Positions 45,538 to 58,600 of a stretch of 64,000 nt of DNA are shown here, piece after piece. The first letter of the stretch is position 1, and each line of letters begins with the position of its first letter. A model generated the notes under the pieces. It did not search any database. It saw only the letters and a list, made by a program, of their open reading frames with translations, and had not been told where the DNA came from. Source of the stretch: Galerina marginata (taxonomy: Eukaryota > Basidiomycota > Agaricomycetes > Agaricales > Galerinaceae); the NCBI GenBank assembly GCA_023014335.1, contig JAECYW010000013.1:1550001-1614000 (forward strand), given 5' to 3'. A program made the position numbers and the translations under genes.

Positions 45538-46857
45538 ATGGCGCCAGGATATGCATACACAGATGCATGGACGCCTTCATATGACCCCTCCGAACCACCT
45601 ACCCTCAGTCCTAAAGACCGTCGGGAGTCAATCTTCCCGATGTATAGATTCCCTCCAGAGATCGTGGTCGAAATATTCCATTTCGTCTGCCTACCACCTT
45701 CTCCTGAAAAATATCGTGCTTCTGAAGACAAGACACATGTAACATCACAGCTCACCGACTATACCCCGCCACTTTTTCTTGGACAGATTTGTACAGAATG
45801 GCGAAATATCGCATGGTCAGCACCACGGCTATGGACCTTCGTGTACCTGTTTTGGTCAAGCAACAGAAACAGGATCTTGCTTGAATTACTCAAGGAATGG
45901 TTGGAGCGTACATGCCAACTTCCGCTTTCCATCGTCATTCGAAGGCCGCCGGGAGCAGATTGGGAGGAACCTTCGAACGAAAATTTCTTGTTCAGGGCCA
46001 TTGCTCACGAATCCTCACGATGGGAGGTAATTGACATTTCTGTTCCCTCCCATTGTTTTGCCATCATGGAGAGCATTTGCGGTCGTACTCCGCAGCTCCG
46101 AAATGCATCCATCCGTTTTTGTAGCCCACCGCGTGTGGCCAACTTCTTGTCCGAGGTACCTCAATTATGCGACCTGACGATCGAACGGTGCCTCTTGCCC
46201 CCAGCAACTTCGTACCATCTCTTAACGACACTGAAGGTAGTCAGTGTTCACTCAAGCGATTTGTTGGAGATTTTACGGCAAACTCCAAATCTTACGTCCT
46301 GTTACCTTGATCGAATAATTGGCTTCTGGTGGAACTGGGAGCCAAGCACAAACAAGAACATTCACTTCGAATATCTCGAGAGTTTAACTCTCCGGCACTG
46401 CTTTATAAATCAAATTCTTCCATCCATCGGCACTGGATCCGTCTTTCGGAGCCTCACGATCAAAGGCAACCCCCACGACACGCTCGATCTAACCCCTGTG
46501 GCGGAATTTCTAGATCGATGCAAATGCCCTCTTCAAGCTCTCGACCTAGAAGCGAATACCATCAAGGCGTTGCCCTTATATTCCTTGCTCGCACAATCAG
46601 CACCATCGACCCTAACAAGGTTGAGGATCCGTACTCAATCCCCTATCGTCTCTGCGGACGTTATGGCCTCAATACTACCATCATCGAAGTCCAGCTCCGT
46701 GGCCTGCCCTTGGCTCGCGGCTATAATTTTGCATCGACAAAACCACAACTCGTCTGTTCTGCCCAATCTGAAATATTTCGACCTCCATATAGGAAATGGA
46801 CCCCCCCTGCCTGCGATCAACATGCTCAACCATCGTTCAGTGGAGCAACAAGGATGA
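45538..46857 (+). CDS. F-box protein
   Basis: Single open frame of 439 residues from ATG 45538. FPPEIVVEIFHFVCLP (about 38-53) is the F-box start; LGQICTEWRNIAWSAPRLW is the usual continuation in mushroom F-box families. The later part is leucine-patterned (LCDLTIERC, LESLTLRHC, LQALDLEANT, LTRLRIRT), like degenerate leucine-rich repeats. It converges with the GNAT gene (stop to stop about 120 bases). Predicted SCF substrate receptor. A frameshifted ORF from 46329 to 46892 overlaps its 3' half and is a shadow. Confidence 0.83.
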   Translation: MAPGYAYTDAWTPSYDPSEPPTLSPKDRRESIFPMYRFPPEIVVEIFHFVCLPPSPEKYRASEDKTHVTSQLTDYTPPLFLGQICTEWRNIAWSAPRLWTFVYLFWSSNRNRILLELLKEWLERTCQLPLSIVIRRPPGADWEEPSNENFLFRAIAHESSRWEVIDISVPSHCFAIMESICGRTPQLRNASIRFCSPPRVANFLSEVPQLCDLTIERCLLPPATSYHLLTTLKVVSVHSSDLLEILRQTPNLTSCYLDRIIGFWWNWEPSTNKNIHFEYLESLTLRHCFINQILPSIGTGSVFRSLTIKGNPHDTLDLTPVAEFLDRCKCPLQALDLEANTIKALPLYSLLAQSAPSTLTRLRIRTQSPIVSADVMASILPSSKSSSVACPWLAAIILHRQNHNSSVLPNLKYFDLHIGNGPPLPAINMLNHRSVEQQG

Positions 46858-46979
46858 ATCTATCTGGGATCTTAGATATCTCGACAAAATAACATGGACA
46901 ACGCAAGGACAGTGGCTGCAAGATGTTAGACACTTGTACCATGCTGTATAAATCATGCTCACGTATAGAGGTTTCAATA

Positions 46980-47591
46980 TCAATTCGCGGGTTTTCTTGC
47001 CTCCAAGTAGACGCTATCACATATTCCTATATGTGTCGTGAAAGTCTCCTTGGCGGTCCCAACCACCACGAAGCCCAACTTCCTTAGCAAACGTAGGCTG
47101 CTTTCGTTCCGAGGGTCTACATCGGCTTTGACCACGGCTTCGATGCCCTCATTTACGGACCAGAACTGTTTGAGAATGGCGTCCAATGCCTCAAACGCAT
47201 AGCCTTTGCCCCAATATTCTCGATCGAAGATAAACCCGATTTCTTTCCCGTCCCATAGGCCAGCCTTTCCAATGACAATTGAAGGTGTATCATCGGAATC
47301 ACTTGAAGATGTGGTGCCGGCTGGATCTGGTAAACAAACAGAAAAATCGAGTACTCCATTATATGGAGATGTGATCATGGAATCCAAAAATTCTTTTGTT
47401 CGCTTGATATCCGCGTGGGGGGCTTCAGACCTGCAGAGTTTCTGTGGGCTTATGATGCTCGGGTATTACATATTTTCCTACCAATACATCATCGCTTCTG
47501 GATCCTGGAACCATTTTGAAAACGCCTGAAGATCACCCGCCTCAGCGCCTCTGAGGAGAAGACGTTCCGTCCATATTTCTGTTTGAGTCAT
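46980..47591 (-). CDS. GNAT-family N-acetyltransferase
   Basis: Two exons (47482-47591 and 46980-47430) give 186 residues, a normal RimJ/RimL-type GNAT length. The start MTQTEIWTERLLLRGAEAGD is the typical first strand. IGKAGLWDGKEIGFIFDREY is the central beta-hairpin, followed by WGKGYAFEALDAILKQF, the acetyl-CoA pyrophosphate loop and helix. NESSLRLLRKLGFVVVG is the C-terminal conserved helix-strand. It transfers acetyl from acetyl-CoA to an amine; the acceptor is unknown. The intron uses GTAGGA and TGCAG. Confidence 0.88.
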
Positions 47592-47853
47592 TGAGTGTCT
47601 CCGACGGCAGGAGTTGATGATTCTGGGGTATCACTCTTTCGCCAGGCATGCTTTTGTACGTGGACTCACGGTGGATATGCAGAGTGACTCGACCTGACTC
47701 GATTTAGACACATGTTTCTTGCCGGATGCAAGCGGGATGATTGACGGACATAGTTCCCGGTGATTAGAATTAAAGCAGTTGAAGCTGCGCACGAAGATTA
47801 TAAGTGAAGTAATTGTCCTAGGTACATAGGCCGAGAATAGCCGAAATTTCGGA

Positions 47854-50800
47854 CTATCTTCGAGGGTCCGCCATCTGTTTGATGACCACAGTGGGTGGCT
47901 CTGAGAATACGTTGTCAATAGACTGTGGAGTTATAATGATGGTCTGTCGTCCCACTGCACTCTTCGCCGCTTCGATCTTCGAAAAGTGACTTGATTTTTA
48001 GGCCACCACGCACCAGAATACGGAAACGTACCAGCATTTTAATGGAATATTTTCTATTTTGATTGTCCATATATACGTCGAATTCATCTACAAAAAGAAT
48101 AATAAGCAAAGTGCAATTGTTAATAGGAAGTAACGGACCAAGACACCGGATTGACACCCCGCAAACCTCCCAGAGAGAAAGGAGGAAGCATAAAGTCGCA
48201 AGAGACTTTTCGCCGCCACTCAGTGATGCAGGGTCCTTCTTCCGTTTGTCGAAAACTTGCTGGGAATTGTCCAGCCTTTCGTATGCTTGATCGTCAGTTT
48301 GTATCTAGAGAGTCGTAACAATCGGATAAGGACGAAGGACCGCTAGATGATGGCTGGACGATTTACCTTCAATTCAAGCCTTTTGTCGATGTGATGGAAC
48401 AGCGCTTGCCCGAAATAGCCTCTTGACGAAAGTCGATGCAAGAACTCGTTTTTGCATCTCATCGCGCGATATGCGAGGAATTTTGGCCACACTTCCCTGC
48501 GCCGCGCAATGCTGCGATCGAGAGCCTAGTTGCAGACAGTGAATGAGGCTATCAATATCGCGAGAAAGGGAACACACCTCATATAGCTGCGAAAGATCAT
48601 ACCACATTTTACAGTAATCCGCCAATGCCCTTTTAGCGACTTCGAGGTCCCTCTCCGCTTCCACGATAGATTTCGGTGCCCTAAGTAGCAAGGTTGCGAG
48701 AGGCACATTTACATTATAGCGATGTGTCGGGACAGAGAATTATTACTTACCTCGCCTCATAGCGTGTCAATGTGTTATTCAACTGCGAGAGCTCCTTTTC
48801 GACGTCGTTCGATGGTCTGGTCGTTACTTCCATCTCCCCCAAAGCTGTAGCTTGAGCCCTCAGCTCCTGGATAAAATAAATAAGGTCGAAACTGGACCAT
48901 AAGAAATTTGGATCCTACCTCGAACTCCAAGGTTTTCGTGTCAGCGACTGTCTTGAGCTCATCTAAAGCAGTCTGTTCCCGTGCTTTCTTAGCCTCGTAG
49001 TGCTGTCTATCAGACTTGGCTCGAGCGAGTTTCACAGCCTCTTCTTCAGTCATATTCTAAATTCAATGAAAAGAAGCCTGGAATCAGGGACGCCAAAATT
49101 AGATAAAACCAGAAATGCTAATGTACCACCATGTCTTGACGTTTTTCTTCAAGATCTTCAGCCTCTTTCTTCAAAGCGTCGACCTGTGTCTGAAGGGCCA
49201 TTATTTCGGGTCGGAGGTCAGTCTGTTTCTGCTTGACATGCGCGATCTGTTCTTCGAATGATTCCATTGCCGAAGATTTTTCCTGGAGAGGATTAGAATC
49301 TACAGAAAGTCAAGAACAAACACTTACTTGTTTAAGGTTTTCGAGGACGGCTAGTTGTAATGGGCTTTCAACTTGATCTTCTTCTAATCTTAACTTCAAG
49401 GCTTGTTCGCTTTGGCTAACTTCGAGGTCAACACTTGTCGCTAAAGTCTAGGTGACGAGGGGTGTCGTTTATTGCTTTGACGGTTTCGAACAATGTCTTG
49501 ACTGACCTCGCATTCAGAGCATCTCAGTCGAAGCCGCTCAACTTCTTCGTGACATTGGTTCACGCTAGTCTCCAGGGCTTCGATCTCTTGTTCGAGTTTC
49601 TTTCCTTTCTCAGCCATCTCCCTACCGATGTAACCTATAAGTATGGGTGCCAAAAAAAACTTAAAAACTTACTGCAGGTAATTAATAGATGTACTTTGAT
49701 AACGAAATATATTATAGCGATTGTCATTAGGCGAAACATCGCGTAAAGCCTCAGATTTATTTCCTCCATCACTGTGACTCCAGTCAGTTAAGTGAAAAAA
49801 TTTAGATGGGATTCTCACATTCGCCAACGTGTCAGTTTAAACCCTTGAGCGGCCAAAGCAACCCCTCCTCCTCTTTCTTTCAGGATATCTTCGGCCAATT
49901 TTCGAGTCGGGGCCATATATATACTCTCGATGCTGGTCGAGTCGATAAGAATTCGTTCTACGATCGGGTTGGTAATCTAACATCGATTGTCAATTCCAGT
50001 GAAGTAAAGGATTGGCAAGAAAACGACCTTGAGCATTCTGAGCGCCGTCAGATACTGGGCAGGGGGTTCGCCGAGGCTGTAATCGAACAGTTCGGCTGAT
50101 GTGACTATAACCCTGGTGTTGAAGCTTACCGCCGCAATCAAATCAGCAAAGGTATCTAGTCGTGAAAGGAATGAATACGGACTTTTGGGTTCGTTTAAGA
50201 ATAGCTCTTAAAGGCAGGATGTCCTTGGGGTCCGACACAGCAAATGCGCACAAGACGTGGCCGAGATGCTGGCGCATGATCTCTTGATAATCCTGGTCTT
50301 TCAATGTTACGAAGGTACCTAACGGTCCCATTGGTTTGTTGCCCCTCCATCGAGTATTGTCGATCGACGCGAGGACATCTCGCATGTTTTTGCCGTATTG
50401 GGACAAGGAATCTTGCATTTGGGACTTGTACGCGTTATAGGCCATTACGAGTTCGTCATTTTCTTCTCTGCCTTTTTGAAGGGAAGCTGCACTTGCGGAA
50501 TACTTGGATTGAGCTTTTGACAACTCATCCTTGTGGCGAACTAAATCGGATTGGATGGTGACTCGACGTATTTTGAGGTCCTCAATATCTGCCCTTGCGA
50601 ACTCTATTTCAACGCGAGCGGCTTCTTTTCGAGCTTGGACGTCTTCTTCTAGATTTTGACTCTCCTCAGCCACTTGTATCTCGAGTTGTGACAATTCTTC
50701 CTGGGTTTCGTTCAAACTTTCTTGGATCTCTCTTTGGTCAGTCTTCAAAGACATGAGCTTTCCCGAACATTTGAGGAAAAGATACGGAAATGTAAATACC

Positions 50801-52501
50801 TTGAGGTCTTGCATCTCCTTTTTTTTCTCAGTAAGGAGTTTTTTGACGTCGTCCCTCTGAGTCCATTTATGGCTCACGGCATTCTTGGCCAAATTGTGTT
50901 GCTCCTCCATGTCTTTTATTTTCTTCGATTCTTCGTCATGTAAGTTCTAGTCACTTAATCAGTTCCAGGATATTTTCAGAGAAAAACGAAAGGTACATTT
51001 GCATTCGCAAGTTCCAGACTGATTTGTTCCAAACGCAATTCCGATGAGGCTGAAGCTTCGAATGCTTCTTCCAACTCCTTTATGTACAATATGTCAACAG
51101 CATCCCAAGTTCGAACCCATAACAACATTACCACTGCTTTCTCAGAGACCAGGGCCCACGCTTTTTCAGCCTGCAGTCGCTCCATCCTTGAGCGAATATC
51201 CTGGGCTTCAAGTGACTCTTTGTATGCCTTTCGAGCGACTTCAAAGCGTTCTCTGAGAGTACCGACATAGTCCTTTCTAGCTTCAAGAAACCTCGAAATC
51301 GTCCGGGTATAACCTTGAGCCAGTTCATATTCTTCCTGTAGACGTTCGAGGTATGTGCCCTGCATAAAAAGCTGCCAATTGGGAGGAGGTGAAGAGTAGA
51401 TCGGATTTGCAAAGTGTATTAATACCTTGTATTTATGTTCAGGTGATGAACCTTTCAAAAACGTTCTGGAAACATATCAATCAGGACGGGCTATATCTAG
51501 TTAAACCTGTGAGCATACTTGGCAGAGTCTGTATAACATAAACGTGAATGAGAAACCAAAATAACGCAGTACGGAGACAGAGATAATCGACCTTGAGTAA
51601 GAACGCTGATGGGATTATCAACATGTATTTCCAAATAGTCGCATATTGCGTCAAGGTCTATCTTCAGATTGGACACAAGCCTTCCAGCAGCAGATTTAAG
51701 TTTATAGGTCGATGAACCATTTCGACTTATTGTCCGGGTTACAATAATCTTGTCGCCGTACACCTCATGCCGATAAGCAAACTCGCCGGTGTTCTTAATT
51801 GTAATAGTTATTTCGGCTTTGCTGTGAGGGTACGGCATCATGAAAGGCTAGAAATGGACAAAATTATAAAACGAACTTTTGCCCTTCTCGAATGAGAGAT
51901 TTTACGCCAGTTCCTCGTCCAGTGACAGCAGCCTTCCCTCCAAGGCCAACTGCGATTCCCGCTAATATCGCGCTTTTACCGCCTAAAAATTGATGTTGGA
52001 TGCAAGAACTACTAGGGATGTCAATAGTACATACTGCCATTATGCCCTGATACAATAAGGCGTCATGAGAATTGTGTCAGTTAACAGTGTAATGCCACTC
52101 ACCGACAATAAAATTTAGTTGAGCTCCGAAATCGAACGTAAGGTATTTATGGCACATAAATTGGCACAGCTCAATTCTTTCAATAATGCCAGCATCAGCA
52201 GCAGTCTAGGGAATGTCAACAGAAGATGAATTACGTCGCAGGATAGAAACGACAAAGTACGCACCCCTATTCGCCCTTGGTTTCTGAGCCTTTTCGCTTC
52301 GACGTGTGGCAGGTACAACTTCTCCAGATCCTCCAGCTGCTCCTGAGTAGGTCCCTCGCCGTAGTCATATTCCTCGTCGTCTTCCAAATCCACGTCAAAA
52401 ACACGGCAAACGGGGCTGCTCATGCGTTTCCGTTTGGTGGCATTGCTTGGACCTCCCTCCCGGTTGGAATCGTCGGTTTCCGGAGATCGTCGTTTCGGCA
52501 T
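47854..52501 (-). CDS. SMC6: SMC5/6 complex subunit Smc6
   Basis: A long minus-strand gene with many short introns, start ATG at 52501, stop TAG at 47854. N-terminal: basic and acidic leader, then RIELCQFMCHKYLTFDFG and Walker A GHNGSGKSAILAG, followed by GRGTGVKSLIREGQ. Middle: coiled-coil arms (LERLQEEYELAQGYTR, SQLEIQVAEESQNLEEDV) and a hinge containing GPLGTFVTLKDQDYQEIMR. C-terminal: ALDRSIARRREVWPKF, the signature LSGGEKSLATLCFLLSLWE, Walker B RCLDEFDVYMD and a final strand GRQTIIITPQSI. It is an ATPase of the SMC5/6 complex, which acts in DNA repair and resolution of recombination intermediates. I checked the terminal and several internal joins but did not fix every exon border. Confidence 0.92.
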
Positions 52502-52899
52502 TGGTGTAGAGTAGGGAAATTAAGTGAGCGTGATGTATATTATTGGATCAGTAGATAGAAAGAAACGCGGAAAACGCGTCTTTGAAGACGAGGTTGAAGA
52601 TAAAGGAAGATGAAGAGTGGCTCAGCTTGAATTTTCGTCCCATCAAAAGTCCCATAAAAGGTAATTCAATTTATTTAGACTCTTGCGAGGCTGTTGTTCA
52701 AAGGTGAGTTGTGGGGAATACATACTTGAGGCATACATACATAGGTCTACAGACTACAAGAGTTCTCGTAATCCATACAAAAGCTAGTAGAATGTGTACT
52801 AGCTGGTATACAAGGCAGGAAAAGGGGCGTACAACAATAAGTAGAATGGCAATAATTGAGACTAGCTTTGGGCATCAGTCCGAAGACAACAACGTGCAT
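52502..52899. other. Intergenic, SMC6 promoter side
   Basis: Short region between SMC6 and the 3' end of the RCC2-PHD gene; nothing else seen. Confidence 0.5.
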
Positions 52900-55386
52900 C
52901 TATTGTCTTTTTTTCTTGGAGGCAGAAGGAGCCGCTGTAAAAGACGAGATCAGACTACAATACTCTATGAGACGAAGGCTTTTTGGGGAACAGACCTGCT
53001 GCCTTGGCAGTCGGTGGTGCCTTCCTTTTCACACCTCCTTCCATGCTTTCATCGTCAGAAGGTGGGCCAGCGGCGGCTCTTTTTGATTTCCCCTTCGACT
53101 TGGTCTTCTTCGGCGCCCATGCGCCTACGCCTGCACCGGGGTCGTCTATACAGTCAGGACAGAACCATTCGCCATCAGGTACTGCATCGAGAGGAGGGTC
53201 AAGGCATTTCAGATGCCATGGTGCGTCGCACTTAGAGAGGGAGTCAGGTCAAACGCACTGACAAAAACGCCTGAACATACCTTGTCGCATTCAAGGGGGT
53301 CCCCGTCGTCCTTGTTGCAGCCAACGCAGGCCGTGGGTGGGTTGACATCCTCAGGGTGGCGGGGCTTGTCTGAAAACTTGTCATTTGGTTTAGCGAGGAT
53401 TAGTGTCGTATTTTGTCCAGCGGCGATGCTGTTAGGAATTGAGGGCAAATTTAAAAATTGATGACAGACAACGTACTCGAAAGCATTGATACCAACAAGC
53501 ATAAGGTTCCTTGTTGGTTTGCTTGCACTTTTCCGCTCTTCGGGGCCTAGGCCAAGTTCACCTGCACGCCGACGTCAGCCTCGAACATCTATGGCCGCGT
53601 GGAACGAACCGTTGTTGGCATTTTGACCCCAGCAGACGGTCATCGGCGTGCCGTCATCATCAGGTGTAATTAACCAGTGAGTAACACCACCTGACCTGGC
53701 TAGAATGACCTTGCAAGCCCTATTCGGGTCCTTCAGACGATACGGCAATAGAGTCGAAGATTGGAAACCTACATAACGTCTTGCATGTATCGGAAAGTGG
53801 AATATGGTGAACCAGAGGAACCTGAAGAATAGGATAAGCAAAAATTCTTGGGGTAGTTTCCACAAGGCGCACCTTCTCCGCTGTTTTTCCACTATAAGAG
53901 GATTTTTTTAGAGACTAGTCATTGACAAAAGGGTGAATACTCACTTTTCCAGCCATCCAATACATTTTTTGATTGTCAACGACAACACTACTTGAAGGCC
54001 CAGCAACGATATCTGAAGCCATGGTTGCTTCATTTGGTCCAGCGAACTGTGAACAGTTGTCAGCACTCGTGAAGACAAGAATAAAGACCCTGCACATACC
54101 TGTGGTACGACTTTGGGTTTTAAGGCATCAACCTGGTTTCCTAATCCAAGGCGACAATATCCGTTGTAGCCCCAAACGTAGACAACACTAGAAAGACGTT
54201 GGTGGTCGATATTGGGGAGGTTTTCGTCAATGAACGTACCCCGTCGAGTCCAATGCCAAGCTGTGTTGCTGGCCAGAAACAATTCGAACGATGGTTTTCC
54301 CATCCAGCTCCTTAACATAAACTTGACTCGATATTAGAACAATAGTCACGGATAGACGGAATCAAACACACCTGGTTGGATCTCAATATCATATGAAGTC
54401 TTATTTCCGGTTGTAATGCGCTCTCCAGTCGTGCCGTTGCCCAGTTGCCCTTTTTCGGCACTTCCAAACGAAAACACTAATATCTGAAGTTCAGAAAGGT
54501 AACAAAAAAAGAGCGGAGAAACCAGACTACACCTTTTCCCGACTTTGTGAGCACAACCGAGAACGTGATGCCAGCCGAGGCCTGAACTACTTGTTCTTTC
54601 TTCCCTCCATGAATCACAGACACTTGTTGAAAGGAAGGGACCTCCGGGCAGAGGTTTTGGCCGCACTGAATTATTCCGCATGAGAAAACCGTGTCCTTGA
54701 GTTCATGGTACAAAAACCTCGCACTTGGCCTAAATTGTTTTGCCCCGCGGCCCACACACTACCGTCGCTTCCAACCAGTAATGTGTGATTTCTACCACAG
54801 GCAGCATGCACGAACTTCGTGCCCTTAGGAGCTCCCAATTCAGTCGCCTTGACCAGTCGTGGGGCATTTTCCGAAACGTATTCAACATCGGGAATACCGA
54901 GTGCTGAGGACCCGTTGCGACCGAACAACCAAGCGTTCCCATCTAAGTCAATGACAACGAAGTGACAGCCTGCACACGAGGTGTGTACCGATACTGCCTT
55001 GACGTTGAGCAGCGAACGCAGGAGGTGTGGTTCGAGCAGGTCGGGGTTTCTGGAGGACAAAGGGTGGAATACACCAAACAACGTTGAGTTCAGTTATACC
55101 ACGAAAATCATTGGTATACGCACTCTGGGGAACCATTTTCCGCACCAGCAGCACCTCCACGCTCTTTACGACCAAGTTTGGGCCTACAGCCATGAGGGAA
55201 GCAGAGAAACAGGAGTTTGGTTGAAATTTGAGCGTGTGAGAACGGCGAAAACCCACCAATCCGTACCACCACATATTAGAACTGCGTACGACAGAATTAG
55301 CTGAGAGAATACGATATAAATACTCAATTCAATATACCTCGACCCCATTGTGGTTCGCCGGAGGGTTGTGCTTCGTCAGTGGTCAT
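52900..55386 (-). CDS. RCC2-like beta-propeller with a C-terminal PHD finger
   Basis: A multi-exon minus-strand gene from ATG 55386 (MTTDEAQPSGEPQWGR) to TAG 52900. The N-terminal and middle parts follow the RCC2/TD-60 branch of RCC1 repeats: RVLICGGTDW, AACGRNHTLLVGSDGSVWAA, VFSFGSAEKGQLGNG, VVYVWGYNGYCRLGLGNQ, CWGQNANNGELGLGPEE, SIAAGQNTTLILA. After the propeller comes a PHD zinc finger, CVGCNKDDGDPLECDK, then CDAPWHLKC and GEWFCPDC (Cys4-His-Cys3), spanning an intron with GTATGT donor. A basic tail ends KKKRQ. PHD fingers of this type bind histone H3 tails, so the protein probably connects a propeller platform to chromatin. Some internal exon borders were not fixed. Confidence 0.82.
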
Positions 55387-55664
55387 GAGAGTTTTGGTAG
55401 TTGAGATACAAGTTGGGTGACTTTCGTGTCACCTGCACCCAGTAGGGTTTTCTCCAAAAGGGACGTGGTGCATTCATGCAGTTACGGTTCTACATACTGA
55501 CGAGGTCTACTGAATCAAGTTTGATAAATCGGTATCCGCTTGTAGCGCGTAGTTTGTAGACGGCCTAGAAGCCGGAAAGGGTATCTCTATCTGTCTCTCA
55601 GGTATCGAGAATGATTTTGGGGATGAGAAAGAATGAGGAATACACCAATGACCACCGCGAGAAG
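55387..55664. other. Short intergenic region
   Basis: Promoter of the RCC2-PHD gene and 3' end of the next gene; nothing else is seen. Confidence 0.4.
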
Positions 55665-58600
55665 TTAGCTGTCTTCATGGGAAGCAATGATAACTAACAT
55701 AGCAAATCAATCGGACGAGCGGAGAAAAAGGCAATGAACACACTTACGAAACGAGGTGCCATCCCTCTTTATAGAATACTAGTTAAAATTTTGAGCAATA
55801 GAACTCAGAGAAAAGAGAAGAAAAACACACTTCAAAATCGTCCCCATACAAAATGACCATGTCTCCATGAACAAGTGTCAAAACAAACGTCGGTCTGTCT
55901 CCTTTCTTCGACGCTTTAGCTTTCGCCGGCGTTTCGGGAATTTGTTGCATCGCTTCAGAAGGTACAATGGCAGGGTTCTCCTCTTCTATATCACGTCCTT
56001 CATCCAACGGATTTAGCCAAGGGCTGCTGACACGAGCCTCTTGTGAAGAAGGCAGTTCCATCGACCGCGGTATCAAAGTCAAAGCAACGTCGCACCCCAA
56101 GGCAAGAAACGTGAGTGCGTGCTTCTTCGCGCGAAAAATGTGGGGACTCTACAAAAAGTATTTCTGTCAAACTTGCCAACACTCACTGATCTAGACGACC
56201 AACCTTTCGATGGCCAGAAGCCACCCATGCAAGCATCTTCAAACGGTTAACAGACAATTTCGGTTCGCGCACGCCACCGAGCCGCCGAGCTCGATCGACC
56301 ATCAACTTCTTCGCAGAGTTAACAGTAGGCGGTACGTTGGGCCATTCACTGTCGGCCGGTTTGAGATCATCCTTTGGGCAGCTCGCTGAATAAACAAAAA
56401 AAGGAGCTGGAGAGGCGAAGAAGTCAGATTGAAAGAACGTCATACAAGACGATAACAACCTACAATTATCCGTGACAGGTCGAGCCAACTCCACATTGAG
56501 CTGAATCTCCTGTAGCAATGGGTCGGCATGAGCCTGCAATGGAGGATGGTTCGCAGTGAAAATGTGCTTGATAAAGTGATTCTCAGACATGTCCTCCCGC
56601 AGGGCATAAGAGATGGTCTTGGTCCCATCATCAAATGACGTGGTTTGCTTTTTGACAAACTTCGGAAAGGTATTATACGGCAATGATATCGGAAGTCGGT
56701 CTTGAGGATCGCGCATCAAAAACAACCTTAGAGCATACGGTTCTACCAAGGAGGGACGTTTCTGAATGCAGAATCATCAGCACAACAGAAGCACCCAAAT
56801 GCAAAACGACGAACCACGCATGTCGCACTGTTACATCGTCGGTGCCTCAACGCAGATTGAAAGTTTATTTTACCACACTGCAGACAAAACCAGCCACGAG
56901 GAAACGACAGGTCCCGTACTTGAGACCCGAACGGTGCTAAGAGATATGTAGGCAGCACGCTTTCGTAGAGTTCGCGGAAATGGTGATGTCTGAACCTGTA
57001 CTCTGGGTGGGCTATTCGCGCCTTTCGGTAATGAGGAGCAGTTGGAAAATCATCTTCAAGTTCTTTCGACGAAATGGGTGTCATAGGGAGAACAGTGGCC
57101 ACACCAGCAGTAACAGTTTCGTTTGATGGTGAATGGGCGTCAGCGGGGGGGTTCCACCATGGATGTTCGAGATCTTTGGGGTCGACTTCGGGCATAATGA
57201 ACTCTTCGCCTCCAGGAGCCCATCGCAGGCGGAACCGCCATTCGACATGTCCGGACAAGGATAAATCGCCTTCCATTGCCCCAGCAGAGTCATCAAGGCG
57301 AACCCGCTTTTCCTGTAAACAAGATCAGGGTCAACCACCCAACAACGTAGGTCTACGGACGCACTTGGATACCCAGAATTTTGAAATACCCCATCATCGC
57401 ATAGCCTATGGCAGATGGCAGCAACAAAGACCAGTGGTCGTCCAACAGACGACTAGAAAGGATGAGCGTCAATGGCTTTCCGAATAAATATGCGTCAACG
57501 ATGGTCTTGAGCTCTTGGGGAATCGGAGATGGTACATAGTCGGCGAGGTACCCAGGAGAATTTTTAAGATCCACAGGTCCTTCATTAGCGCTCGAGATCA
57601 ATGGGTCCATCGATAGAGCATCAGGTTGTGAGGTGGGAGCGACATTATGGCCTATGGAACCGTCAACAGGTACATCTTGTGCTCGGGGGTGCTCCTGTAC
57701 TGCTGGTAGTGATTGCGGAGCAGATTCGGCGATAGAATCAGATATCGCATTAGTTGGATTTTCATTCTTCGAGCCGTTCGTGTCTGCAGTGACAACCGAA
57801 GGTCCGCTTGGTAAAAGTTTCGTGCCTCTCAGATCGCTGCCGGTGTCTCCGATGGCCTGTCTATTTCGCAAGGGGTATTTCGTCCAATGTTTGAGTTGCG
57901 AGTTGTCGAAAACATGGTCCAATGGTGCACGGTCATTCATGGGTTTCTGGGCATCGCCACCTAGAACGGAGGAAGCCGGTAGGTTGTCCATCGCAGGGTA
58001 TTTTACTCCTGATGGAGAGACGGGACTTGTCATGTCGACGATGGTATGCGGTGTTGGAGGATTGGCCTTGGAATGGTTGGAGATATTTGGCTTTATAGAG
58101 AATACCCCCTCAGCCATTGCAAGGAGGTCATTTACAGAGCCCACAGTTTCGTATTTGGGGCGATTTAGGCTAGACAGAGATGACGAAGGCGACGATGCTG
58201 CAGCCATTGTAAGGTGGTCATTTGTGGATCCAACAGTTTCATATTTGAGGCGATTCAGGCTAGACGGAGATGACGAAGAAAACAATGCTGTAGCCATTGT
58301 AAGGAGGTCATTTACCGATCCAACAGTTTCATATTTGGGTCTATTCAGCCCAGACGACGAAGAAGACAATACTGCGTTCGTAGACGACGACTGGCTCGAC
58401 TGCTGGGTGTCTTTTCCCCGAGCAATGTCGCCGGTAGTCGTAGGACCAGAGAGAGCCATGGACCGCGAAGTTGCTGACGGCAATGGCGTTGAAAGCGATG
58501 TTACATTCCCATTCTGCAATGCTGTTTGCTGTCTTGTGCTACGGGAGTGTTGGTAGGCGGTCACGGTTTTTTGAGCAGACGCAACAGTTGTAGCACTTTG

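Noticed and set aside
57633..58556. 307-codon plus-strand ORF
   Set aside because: Antisense of the repeat-bearing large gene; no independent support.
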